48,042 nt of DNA from Deltaproteobacteria bacterium (lineage in GTDB: Bacteria; Desulfobacterota; Desulfarculia; Adiutricales; Adiutricaceae). Below are positions 36,612 to 45,302 of this stretch, piece by piece. The stretch covers positions 1-48,042 of the forward strand of contig JAISYP010000015.1 in assembly GCA_031269825.1 (NCBI GenBank). The letters are read 5' to 3'. Position 1 is the first letter of the stretch. Each line of letters starts with the position of its first letter. The notes under the pieces were generated by a model. It ran no database searches and was not told the DNA's origin. It saw only the letters and a list, made by a program, of their open reading frames with translations. A program made the translations under genes and the position numbers.

Positions 36612-37277
36612 CTAATCCACCTCCCAGGAATAGCCTATCTTGGGGAGAGTTTGAATATATTTTCCCCTATTGGTTAGTTTTTTACGCAAGGTGGCCACAT
36701 GAGCGTCGACCGTGCGGCTAATGAGCTCATTGTCATAACCCCAGACGGAGTTTAATAGCTGGTTACGCGAAAACACTTGGCCCGGGGAACGCATGAATAA
36801 GCTCAGCAGCTCAAACTCTTTCTGAGTCAAAGATAAAGGTTGGTTATCCACCTTAACTTTATGACTAGTTAAATCTAAGCGGATCCCCCCAGCCTCAATG
36901 ACCGACGAGCTCAGTCCGCCTTGCCCCCGCCGAGTGACGGCCCGGATCTTGGCTTCCAAATAATTTAAGCTAAAAGGTTTGGTCACGTAGTCATCGGCCC
37001 CTCGATCCAAGGCGGCGATGATGTCGTTCTCACTATTCCGAGCCGAGATGACAATGACCGGCGTCCGGCGCGTTTTACGGATAATCTCCAAAAACTGCAG
37101 ACCCTGTAAACCGGGCAACATCAGATCCAATAAAATCAGATCCGGAACCCAATCCTCCACCACCATCAAGGCGTCATTGGCGTTCTCCAAACAAAGACAA
37201 GCGAACCCCGCTTTGGTCAAATCGTACTCGATCAATTCCCGTAAAGCCGCCTCATCCTCAATGACCATGATTCTCAT
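36612..37277 (-). CDS. phoB: Phosphate regulon response regulator PhoB
   Basis: An OmpR/PhoB-type response regulator of 221 residues. The receiver domain has the acidic pair in VIEDEAAL and phospho-acceptor D51 in LILLDLMLPG. The KPF motif of KPFSLNYLEAK closes it. The winged-helix domain (about 125-221) contains LTQKEFELLSLFM and NQLLNSVWGYD then SRTVDAHVATLRKKL. It would bind Pho boxes such as the candidate upstream of pstC. It overlaps phoU by 20 bp and abuts phoR, so the three genes are co-transcribed. Confidence 0.93.
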   Translation of the reverse strand: MRIMVIEDEAALRELIEYDLTKAGFACLCLENANDALMVVEDWVPDLILLDLMLPGLQGLQFLEIIRKTRRTPVIVISARNSENDIIAALDRGADDYVTKPFSLNYLEAKIRAVTRRGQGGLSSSVIEAGGIRLDLTSHKVKVDNQPLSLTQKEFELLSLFMRSPGQVFSRNQLLNSVWGYDNELISRTVDAHVATLRKKLTNRGKYIQTLPKIGYSWEVD

Positions 37278-37926
37278 TGGCTTGGCCTTTTACCACCGCC
37301 CCATCCGTGACGTAAGGAGCCATTTCGGCGATGTTTTTGGCGTGATCGGCGACGCGCTCCAGTCGCCGGATAATGTTAATCAGCGAGATGGCCGCCCCGG
37401 TTCGATCCGTGTCTTTCTTGATTAGGGCGACCAAGCTTTCGTTAAGGCTTTTTTGGAGAGCCCCCACGGTTTGGTCGGTTTTTTCCAGAATCCGAAACCT
37501 GTCCGCCCGGCCGGCCAAAAAAGCGTCCATGGCTTCGTTGAGCATCTGGAAAGGCAAGATGGCGATCTCCTGAAACTGGGGTAAAGACTTTAAGGTGGGC
37601 GCCAAATGGAACTTGGCCACTTGTCTGGCCATGACCTTGGAGTGGTCGCCAATTCGCTCCAACTCAATTATCAAGCGCAAAATAGCCACCACAAACCGCA
37701 ATTCCGCCGCCTTAGGAGCGTAACGGGCCAAAAACTTAAGGCACATATCGTCAATCCGCCACTCCAGTTTATCCGCCAGCGCGTCCCGCTCAATGACCTC
37801 CAAGGCGAGGGCCTCGTCGTGGACGGTCAAACTGGTGATCGCGTCTTTATACATATTGGCCACTAAAACAGTCATCTCGGACAGCTTTTCCTTGATGCCC
37901 TGGATGTCAATTTTCATAAATTCCAT
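37258..37926 (-). CDS. phoU: Phosphate transport regulator PhoU
   Basis: A cytoplasmic all-helical protein of 222 residues made of two similar three-helix bundles, each with the metal-binding E/DxxxD-type helices seen as ELERIGDHSKVMARQ and RLERVADHAKNIAEM. PhoU couples the Pst transporter to PhoR so that the kinase is off when phosphate is plentiful. It lies between pstB and phoB, as in many proteobacteria, 74 bp after pstB. Two close ATG codons are possible (MEFMKID). Confidence 0.93.
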   Translation of the reverse strand: MEFMKIDIQGIKEKLSEMTVLVANMYKDAITSLTVHDEALALEVIERDALADKLEWRIDDMCLKFLARYAPKAAELRFVVAILRLIIELERIGDHSKVMARQVAKFHLAPTLKSLPQFQEIAILPFQMLNEAMDAFLAGRADRFRILEKTDQTVGALQKSLNESLVALIKKDTDRTGAAISLINIIRRLERVADHAKNIAEMAPYVTDGAVVKGQANENHGH

Positions 37927-38000
37927 AATTACGCCTAATAATTGATTATCGCCAATCGGTTAAAAGCGACCCAAAGATTAACCAAACTCAAACGACCAAT

Positions 38001-38786
38001 TTAACCAAAATGCCCGGCCACGTAACGCTCGGTCATCTTCTTTTTAGGCCGCGTGAATATCTCGGTCGTTTCCCCGTGCTCCACCAATTCCCCCAGCCAC
38101 ATTAAGGCCGTGTAATCGGAGACGCGGGCCGCTTGCTGCATATTGTGCGTGACCACCACCATGGTGACCTGTTTTTTTAGCTCCACCATCATTTCCTCAA
38201 TCTTGGCCGAAGAGATGGGATCCAACGCGCTCGTCGCCTCGTCAAACAACAAAACCGCGGGACTGACCGCCAGGGATCGGGCGATGGACAGCCTTTGTTG
38301 TTGACCGCCCGAAAGGCCCAAAGCGTTTTCCCTCAACCGATCTTTGACTTCTTCCCACAGGTTAGCTTGACGGAGGGCCTTTTCCACCAACTCCCGAACC
38401 AGGGGTTTATTGGTGATCTTTTTCAATTTCAAACCATAGGCTATGTTATCATACACGCTCATGGGGAACGGGGTCGGTTTTTGGAAAACCATGCCCAATT
38501 GGCTTCTTAACTCTATTAAATCCTCGTTTTTATCCAGGATATTCCGACCTTCCATCAAAATCCGACCCTCATAATGATTGTTGGGATAAAGATCATGCAT
38601 TCGGTTAAAACAACGTAATAACGTTGTCTTACCACAACCACTGGGGCCAATTAAAGATGTTATGGAATTACCCCAGATCGGTAATTCCACGTCTTTTAAC
38701 ACCTGATGAGCCCCAAAATAAAACCTCAGCTTATCGACCCGCAAAAGCTCTTGAGGGGCTTTTGATGGTTCCATCACCCTCTCCAT
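38001..38786 (-). CDS. pstB: Phosphate ABC transporter ATP-binding protein PstB
   Basis: The ATPase of the high-affinity phosphate importer has 261 residues. It shows Walker [18 protein letters not shown], including the PstB-specific FNRM continuation, signature LSGGQQQRL, Walker [14 protein letters not shown] and the switch His in [15 protein letters not shown]. It starts 13 bp inside pstA, which implies coupling. It works with PstC and PstA in the inner membrane. Confidence 0.95.
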   Translation of the reverse strand: MERVMEPSKAPQELLRVDKLRFYFGAHQVLKDVELPIWGNSITSLIGPSGCGKTTLLRCFNRMHDLYPNNHYEGRILMEGRNILDKNEDLIELRSQLGMVFQKPTPFPMSVYDNIAYGLKLKKITNKPLVRELVEKALRQANLWEEVKDRLRENALGLSGGQQQRLSIARSLAVSPAVLLFDEATSALDPISSAKIEEMMVELKKQVTMVVVTHNMQQAARVSDYTALMWLGELVEHGETTEIFTRPKKKMTERYVAGHFG

Positions 38787-39616
38787 TTGACGGCCATCCG
38801 ACCGATTATGTTTAAAAACAAAACCACCGCTGTCACCACCAAAGCCGCGGCCCAGGCTTGGTCAATCCAAGTCGCGTAAGGGGAGCCAGCGTACTGAAAA
38901 ACCGTGACCGTGACCGAGGCCACTGGACGACTAAGGCTGAACTCAAAATGGTTATTATTAAAAGAGGTGAACATCAGGGGAGCCGTCTCCCCGGCCACCC
39001 GGGCGATGGCTAGTAGCACCCCAGTCAAGATCCCGCTCGCCGCCTTTCGGTAGACGATCTTAATGATGACCACGTGGTAGGAACTACCCAAAGCCAAGGC
39101 CGCTTCCCGCAAAGTCCAGGGAACCATGGACAACAGACTTTCGGTGGTTCGAGTCACCAAGGGGATCATGATAATGGCTAAGGCCACCACGCCCGCCCAA
39201 CCGTTAAACCCGCCCAATGGTTTAACTAACAACGAATAGACAAAAACCCCCACGACGATGGACGGCAAACTCATGGCTAGATCGCAAATACTTAAGATGA
39301 CTTTGGAGATCTTCTTATCCCGACCGTATTCGGCCAAATAGGTTCCAGCCAGAATCCCTAAGGGGGCTCCCACTAAGGTGGCCACCAAGGTTAATAAACC
39401 TTGACCCAAAAAAGCTCCCTTTAGCCCCCCGCCACTCATGGGGCCGGCGGGATCCTTCGTCAATAAATCCAGGCTCAACGCCGACAGCCCATGCCGCAGG
39501 ATGTCATACAAGATAATAAACAACAGGGCTAGCCCAAACACAGCCGAAAGCGTGGCCAAAGTTAAAGCTACCCGATTACGCCAGACGCGTCCCCAATGCG
39601 GTTTACTAGTCCTCAT
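38774..39616 (-). CDS. pstA: Phosphate ABC transporter permease PstA
   Basis: An inner-membrane permease of 280 residues with about six helices. The EAA-type coupling loop reads [12 protein letters not shown], and [16 protein letters not shown] is typical of PstA. The ATG overlaps the pstC stop by 4 bp (ATGA). It forms the translocation channel with PstC. Confidence 0.93.
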   Translation of the reverse strand: MRTSKPHWGRVWRNRVALTLATLSAVFGLALLFIILYDILRHGLSALSLDLLTKDPAGPMSGGGLKGAFLGQGLLTLVATLVGAPLGILAGTYLAEYGRDKKISKVILSICDLAMSLPSIVVGVFVYSLLVKPLGGFNGWAGVVALAIIMIPLVTRTTESLLSMVPWTLREAALALGSSYHVVIIKIVYRKAASGILTGVLLAIARVAGETAPLMFTSFNNNHFEFSLSRPVASVTVTVFQYAGSPYATWIDQAWAAALVVTAVVLFLNIIGRMAVKWRG

Positions 39617-40527
39617 GTCCGCCTCAAAAGACGTTTGGCCAAAGAAAGGATCAATAGATTGGCCAAAAATAAAGCCAAAGTCAGATAAAACAGGGCCGAC
39701 ATCTGAATGGGGCCAGCTTCGTTAAACTCGTTGGCGATCACCGAAGTTACGGTCACGTAAGGCGAGAATAACGATTCCAAAGCCCCATGTCGGTTACCAA
39801 TGACATAGGCCACCGCCATGGTCTCCCCCAAGGCCCGACCAGTGGCCATGATGATTCCGCCCATGACGGCTTTTTGGGCGGAAGGCCAGACCACGGCCCG
39901 GATCGTTTCCCAGCGCGTGGCCCCCAAACCGTAAGCCGATTCCTTCAACGCCTCAGGCACCTGGGCGAAACCTTCCCGAGCTAAGCTAGCGATGAAGGGC
40001 AGGATCATCACCCCTAAAATCATGGACGCGGTGACCAAGTTTAAACCCCCGGCCATCTTAGTTTGGAAATACCCCCCAATCCACGGAACATCGCCCAAAA
40101 CTTTTCCGACCAGGGGTTGGAAATATTTCTCCAAAAAAGGCGCCAGAACAAATAAACCCCACAAGCCATAAATGACGCTAGGAATGGCCGCCAATAACTC
40201 GATAGCTAAAGCGACGCTCCCTTTCAGCTTCGCTGGGCACAATTCCGTTAAAAAAATGGCGACCCCTAAAGCCACTGGCGTGGCCATGGCGACCGCCATA
40301 ACCGCGGCCAGGATGGCGCCGGTCAAAGGACGCGCGGCCCCAAAAGACTCCTTGGCGTAGTTCCAATCCCGGGATAAAAGAAACTTGATGACCCCGAACC
40401 TTTCTATCCCCGGCCAGGACTCCACGACCAAAGTCACCAGAATCCCGGCGGTCATAAACACTAGGCTCGCGGCCCCGAAGCCAGTCATGAGGAAAAAAAT
40501 TAAATTGGCGGTTTTTTTCGTGTTCAT
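39613..40527 (-). CDS. pstC: Phosphate ABC transporter permease PstC
   Basis: The second permease of the importer has 304 residues with about six helices. It contains AIPSVIYGLWGLFVLAPFL and the coupling loop VPEALKESAYGLGATRWET. The frame is open nine codons further, to a TTG at 40554, but that overlaps a Pho-box-like repeat, so ATG 40527 is preferred; neither start has a strong ribosome site. It is the first gene of the operon. The usual pstS gene for the phosphate-binding protein is not upstream. Instead there are two miniature elements and about 1 kb without a gene. Confidence 0.93.
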   Translation of the reverse strand: MNTKKTANLIFFLMTGFGAASLVFMTAGILVTLVVESWPGIERFGVIKFLLSRDWNYAKESFGAARPLTGAILAAVMAVAMATPVALGVAIFLTELCPAKLKGSVALAIELLAAIPSVIYGLWGLFVLAPFLEKYFQPLVGKVLGDVPWIGGYFQTKMAGGLNLVTASMILGVMILPFIASLAREGFAQVPEALKESAYGLGATRWETIRAVVWPSAQKAVMGGIIMATGRALGETMAVAYVIGNRHGALESLFSPYVTVTSVIANEFNEAGPIQMSALFYLTLALFLANLLILSLAKRLLRRT

Positions 40528-40548
40528 GAGGCCACTGTAAAGGGCTCT

Positions 40549-40588
40549 TGTCAAAAATAAGCCCGGGCTATGTCAAATTTTTGTAAAA
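40549..40588 (-). promoter_or_regulatory. Candidate Pho box and promoter upstream of pstC
   Basis: On the coding (-) strand, TTTTACA and TTTGACA are 11 bp apart (40588-40582 and 40577-40571), and a third TTTGACA lies 22 bp further (40555-40549). PhoB/PhoP sites are direct repeats of 7-mers with 11-bp period. TATTTT lies 11 bp after the second repeat, where a PhoB-dependent -10 is expected. The pattern was read by eye; binding is inference. Confidence 0.5.
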
Positions 40589-40644
40589 TTTTCCGCGGCG
40601 CTTATTTTGGCTGGCCACCATATCTAATGGATCCAGCCACCGTT

Positions 40645-40754
40645 GATTGTCTCGCGAAAAGGCCAAAATTCAGGAATCCTAATTTATAAGTTATTTAAAT
40701 TAATACTCTTTTTCTTGACGATTCCCATTAAACTAGGGTTTTCGCGAAGCCATC
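40645..40754 (+). mobile_element. Miniature inverted-repeat element, copy 4
   Basis: A 110-bp copy from GATTGTCTCGCGAAAAGG to TTTTCGCGAAGCCATC, flanked by perfect 6-bp direct repeats ACCGTT (40639-40644 and 40755-40760). It lies just upstream of the candidate Pho box and pstC. Confidence 0.93.
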
Positions 40755-41075
40755 ACCGTTAATTATTCTTTTTTTTGATTTAAAATTTTTAAACTAAGTA
40801 TTTTAGTTGGTTAAATATATTCTTTTAATTTATATGATTACAAAAGACTGTTTAAAAGTCTAAAACTACTTGATTAATTTAATATTATAGATATTAAGTT
40901 TATTAATTAGAGTAAAAAATTGCCGTAAAATTGGGAGTCTTTAGATCTGGTCGGCTCATTAAACTTTTCCCAGCTTTTTCGCGCTTTTAGCGCTCTTCAG
41001 ACGATTTTATTCTCTCAAGCGTCCGGGTCAGGTTGGTCGGCCAGACCTTGGTCGTTTCGGTCTAGAGTTAAATAA
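40755..41075. other. Intergenic region between two miniature elements
   Basis: A/T-rich on the left, GC-richer near 40970-41060. No gene, promoter or terminator can be supported. A pstS gene would be expected here in many genomes but is absent. Confidence 0.5.
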
Positions 41076-41185
41076 GATGGTCTCGCGAGAAGTCTAAAAG
41101 TCAAGAATCTTAATCGATAAACTATTGAAATTAATACTTTTTTACTTGACGATTTCCCTTAAACTAGGGTTTTCGCGAAGCCATC
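41076..41185 (+). mobile_element. Miniature inverted-repeat element, copy 5
   Basis: A 110-bp copy from GATGGTCTCGCGAGAAG to TTTTCGCGAAGCCATC, flanked by perfect 6-bp direct repeats AAATAA (41070-41075 and 41186-41191). It is in the same orientation as copy 4, 321 bp away. Confidence 0.93.
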
Positions 41186-41535
41186 AAATAACTCGATAAA
41201 ACTTTCCAGGCCGGGATTAGCTGGGGCGGGGCGGCTGGTGGATCAGCGGTGGGGGTCAGTAAACTCAGTTTATATTTAGTTATAATTTAAGCGATTAACT
41301 TCTTCTTACTGACCATCTCATCGTCATTTATGATTATATAATTGATTAAATCCTGATAGATGGTGGTTGGTCTAAAAAATGGAAATTATTGACCACCCCT
41401 CGTCAATCGACCAGGCCAAATCAAGTTTATCTTCCTTCATCTTATTACTAATTAATCTAGTCTTTAAATACTTTTTAAAAAATTTATTCGCTCTTGTAAA
41501 TATTTTAGACAAAAACTCTAGATAATAAGGAGCGT
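41186..41535. other. Intergenic region downstream of the hybrid kinase gene
   Basis: No open frame of note and no clear terminator. A GC-rich patch at about 41210-41250 is followed by A/T-rich DNA. Nothing recognisable. Confidence 0.5.
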
Positions 41536-44500
41536 CTAATGGAGAGTATCCGATTTATTCGCTACATCGTTCGCTTCTAAATCCATTTCTTCATTTTTGG
41601 GCGTGATCCAACGGGACAAGGTGGCGTACAATTCGTTCAGGTTAATCGGCTTAGTCACGTGGTCGTTCATCCCAGCCGCTAGACTCAGTTCCCGATCCCC
41701 GCTCATGGCGTGGGCGGTCATGGCCACAATGGGCAGTCGCTCATAGCCGGGGATGGCCCGAATAGTTTTCGTGGCCGTGAGCCCGTCCATCTCGGGCATT
41801 TGAATATCCATAAGAACTAAATCATATAACTCCGTCTGAACCATCGAAACGGCTTCCAACCCATTGTTAGCGATGTTGACCACAAAACCGGCGTTTTTCA
41901 GGAGTCTTTTGGCCACCAACTGGTTGACCTCATTATCCTCAGCCAACAAGATTTTGGAGCCTTTCAAATGGGCCACCGTGGACTGATCAGCCTTGCTCCC
42001 GGCTTTACCCCGCTGGGGTTTGGGTTTAGGGCTCTGAATACCGACATTAAGAACCTTGGTTAAAGCGTTCAACACCGAGGACGCCGAGATAGGTTTGGGC
42101 ACAATCGCCATAATGCCATGCTCTTTGGCCAACTCCGCCAGCTCCTCGCGATCATTGGCCGTGACCATGATGAGAGCCGGCCGTTTTTCCGCGGGCAACG
42201 CGCGCTGGATCAGATCGGCTGTCTCTATCCCATCCAATTGGGGCATCTTCCAATCCAAAATAACCACGTCCGTGCGGTCGTCGCGCTTCTGACGCTCATT
42301 TAATATGTCTAAAGCCTGTTGACCGGAGGAACAGCCAATGGCTGTAACGCCCAATGATTTAAGGTTATCCACCAACACGGTTAACACTGGCTCGTAATCG
42401 TCCACGGCCAAAACCACGATGTCCTTTAGCTCGGACTGGCGACTAGCGTACCGCGCGCTCCGGTCGCCCACCCCAAAACGGGCCGTGAAACAAAAGCGGC
42501 TACCCTCGCCAGGGGCTCCTTGACACCAGATGGAGCCGCCCATCATCTCCACTAAACTTTTACTGATCGCTAGCCCCAACCCCGTCCCGCCATACCGCCG
42601 AGTGACCGAGGTGTCGCCTTGGTTGAAAGCCTTAAACAATTGGGCGATCTGAACTTCGGTCAGTCCTATCCCAGTGTCTCTAACCTCAAAACGCAAGGTC
42701 ACTTGATAGCGCGTCTCTTGCATGACCTCAACCACTAAATTGACTTGGCCTTTTTCCGTGAATTTGACGGCGTTGGTCAACAAGTTGTTCAAAACCTGGC
42801 CCAGTCGCAAAGGATCCCCCAATAGGCTGGTGGGGGTGTTAGGGGCGATGGATAAAAGTAACTCCAGATTCTTTTCATTGACTTTGACCAAAATAACGTT
42901 AACAACATTATTAATGACTTCCTCTAATGGAAATTCAATCTTTTCCATAGATAATTTTCCGGCCTCAATCTTAGAGAAATCTAAAATGTCGTTAATAATA
43001 CCGAGCAGGGAACTAGCCGCGGTCGAGGTTTTCTCCATATAATCGCGTTGGATGTCATTTAACTGGGTCTGGAGAGCCAACTGAGTCAAACCCAATATGG
43101 CGTTCATGGGGGTGCGAATTTCATGGCTCATATTGGCCAAAAACTCGCTCTTGGCCCGAGCGCTGTCCTCGGCGATATCCCGGGCCAAAGTTAACTCGCG
43201 CGCGTTATTGCGCAAATCAGTGACGTCCGTGAACCAAGTCATCAAACTTTGGCTACCATAATAGTCGCTGACAAAGGAGTTGACCAAAACCTCGCGGATC
43301 TCCCCATCGGAGCGGATGACGCGCATGGGGCGCCAGTTGATGATCTGACCCTCCTCCATGTCCTTCGCGCATTGAGCTAATTCGTCCTGATCCGCGAACC
43401 AGGTGTCGCGGATCTGGCCAAGCTTGACGCCAAAAAACTTTTCCGCGAACGGGGTCATGAAGACCAGTTGACCATTTTGGGTGATGGTGAAACTCAATGG
43501 GCAAGAGTCCAGGATCCGCTGGAATAGTCGCCGCTCTTCCTCCAGATCCCCTTCGGTGTCCAGAAGCTTTTTGGTGCGGTCGGCCACCAAACTCTCTAAC
43601 TCCCGATTGAGCCGACGGTTTTTCGAGTTAACCGTCAACAAGCCCAGTAAGGCCAGAAACAATAACAAACCAAAAATAGCCACGTAAGGGATGGCGTCGT
43701 TCAAAAACTTGCGTTTATAGTCAAACATCCGCCGATGCCAGCGGTCGTTGATGGAATTAAGATCCACCAATTCCATGGCCTGATCCAAGGCCTGGGCGAG
43801 CTGAATTTGTCCGGCCTGGATAGCCGGGCCCGAGGGGATGTCGCGGTCAAAAACCATCCCAGCCTTAAACCCTGGATTTTCAAAGTAATTGGTTAAACTC
43901 ATCAATTCATTCATAGAGCCCATGATAAAATTTATATCGCCGCGATCCAAAGCTTCCAGGGCCTTTAACTTGGTTCGATAATAGATCACGTTATGGTTAG
44001 TGGGAAACCACTGCCGGTAGATCTCGGACAATCGATCCCCCCGGACAAGACCGATCTGCCCATAAAACATCTGGTTAAAATGGATTTCTGGCTGATTAAG
44101 CGTCGTTATTAGAGCGTAACGATCAAAGAAGTATGGACGACTCACCAATAAAAACCGCGTGTCAGAGATATTTTGATAACTATATTTAAGTAAAACGTCA
44201 ATTTGACCTGATTCAAGCGCCTCTTCCAGCTCTTCCGGCGACTGGTCAGGCTGGTTGACGACCCGAAACTTTAAGCCCGTAATGTCGCTCACCTCGGCCA
44301 AAAGATCATGGCCAATACCCTGGAACTGCCCTAACGCCTTGTTATAGAAGCTAACCGGGTAATCATTGGACTCGGCCCCCACGCGGATCTCTAGGCCCTT
44401 TTCCACTCGTAAGCTGACATAATCCTTCACCACGGGAGCTAAACTGGCCTGAAACTCATTTCTACTTTTATCCAAATCGCTTTGATCGTATAAAACCGAC

Positions 44501-45300
44501 AGCCTTTCCGAGCCACCATGCTCCAAGAATTTCTGGGCCACGCTGATGATCGGTTTAAGCTCATCCTTGGCTGTCCCCAAGTACAGGGGCGAATGGATGG
44601 GCGGAAAAAAATCCTCCATCAATAAAGCCGGATAGCTATCCAAAAAAAGCTTGGTCTGCGCCTCGCCAAAAAAACCATCCACGCTGTTGGACAAAATCGC
44701 TTCCGCGGCTTCCACGTAGCTTTTAAAATAAACCACCTCCACCGGAAAATCTAAGGACGACAAAGCCTGAGCCACCATGGGCGACTGACCGATGAACCCT
44801 AGCCGAACCGTCCTTTGGGCGCCGACTAGATCAAAATCATTGGCGTCTTTTAAATGGTAGATTTTCAATACCCGGTGGTAGATGGGCTCAGTTTGGTGGA
44901 TTGGGCGGTTCTGGCCACGGTAGCCGATGATTTCGCTGGCCAAATCTAGCCGCCCGCTTTCCAGGCTGGACATCAAAGCTTCGGGCTCATAGAAGCGGCG
45001 CTCAATCGGTAGCTCCAACAATTCGGACAGGAGTTTGGAAAAATTAACCAAAAACCCCCCCTCTTCGCCGAAAGAGTTTCGATAAGCCTCACGGGAAACC
45101 ATGGAACCGTAAGTCAAAACCCGTCCCTGGGCCTTGAAGTTTTGGAGAGCGGTAATTTCTTCGGCCGTTACGCCCGGGATTTGACGATAGTTTAGAATCA
45201 ACGGCTTTTCAGCGACGCCAGTTTCTTTGGATTGGCAGCTCACCCAGGCCATCGCCATCGCTATCAAGGCTAATAAAGCCAGGATTTTAGCTAAGCGCAC
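41536..45300 (-). CDS. BvgS/EvgS-like hybrid sensor histidine kinase
   Basis: This unorthodox kinase has 1254 residues from the GTG at 45300, which sits 6 bases after AAGGA; TTG 45306 is an alternative. An N-terminal hydrophobic stretch ends in AWVSC, a possible lipobox or signal anchor. Two tandem solute-binding (SBP_bac_3) domains follow (about 45-270 and 300-525). Then come a membrane helix (about 538-558), a PAS domain (about 595-700), the kinase core with ANMSHEIRTPMNAIL (H726), GTGLGLAISKSLVEMMGG and two receiver domains (D1016 in VVILDWKMPQLDG, D1165 in LVLMDIQMPEMDG). The C-terminal HPt domain found in BvgS and EvgS is absent. The binding domains suggest sensing of small solutes such as amino acids. 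It is downstream of and almost overlapping cstA, so the two are probably co-expressed. No partner response regulator is adjacent. Confidence 0.93.
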   Translation of the reverse strand: MRLAKILALLALIAMAMAWVSCQSKETGVAEKPLILNYRQIPGVTAEEITALQNFKAQGRVLTYGSMVSREAYRNSFGEEGGFLVNFSKLLSELLELPIERRFYEPEALMSSLESGRLDLASEIIGYRGQNRPIHQTEPIYHRVLKIYHLKDANDFDLVGAQRTVRLGFIGQSPMVAQALSSLDFPVEVVYFKSYVEAAEAILSNSVDGFFGEAQTKLFLDSYPALLMEDFFPPIHSPLYLGTAKDELKPIISVAQKFLEHGGSERLSVLYDQSDLDKSRNEFQASLAPVVKDYVSLRVEKGLEIRVGAESNDYPVSFYNKALGQFQGIGHDLLAEVSDITGLKFRVVNQPDQSPEELEEALESGQIDVLLKYSYQNISDTRFLLVSRPYFFDRYALITTLNQPEIHFNQMFYGQIGLVRGDRLSEIYRQWFPTNHNVIYYRTKLKALEALDRGDINFIMGSMNELMSLTNYFENPGFKAGMVFDRDIPSGPAIQAGQIQLAQALDQAMELVDLNSINDRWHRRMFDYKRKFLNDAIPYVAIFGLLLFLALLGLLTVNSKNRRLNRELESLVADRTKKLLDTEGDLEEERRLFQRILDSCPLSFTITQNGQLVFMTPFAEKFFGVKLGQIRDTWFADQDELAQCAKDMEEGQIINWRPMRVIRSDGEIREVLVNSFVSDYYGSQSLMTWFTDVTDLRNNARELTLARDIAEDSARAKSEFLANMSHEIRTPMNAILGLTQLALQTQLNDIQRDYMEKTSTAASSLLGIINDILDFSKIEAGKLSMEKIEFPLEEVINNVVNVILVKVNEKNLELLLSIAPNTPTSLLGDPLRLGQVLNNLLTNAVKFTEKGQVNLVVEVMQETRYQVTLRFEVRDTGIGLTEVQIAQLFKAFNQGDTSVTRRYGGTGLGLAISKSLVEMMGGSIWCQGAPGEGSRFCFTARFGVGDRSARYASRQSELKDIVVLAVDDYEPVLTVLVDNLKSLGVTAIGCSSGQQALDILNERQKRDDRTDVVILDWKMPQLDGIETADLIQRALPAEKRPALIMVTANDREELAELAKEHGIMAIVPKPISASSVLNALTKVLNVGIQSPKPKPQRGKAGSKADQSTVAHLKGSKILLAEDNEVNQLVAKRLLKNAGFVVNIANNGLEAVSMVQTELYDLVLMDIQMPEMDGLTATKTIRAIPGYERLPIVAMTAHAMSGDRELSLAAGMNDHVTKPINLNELYATLSRWITPKNEEMDLEANDVANKSDTLH

Positions 45301-45302
45301 AC

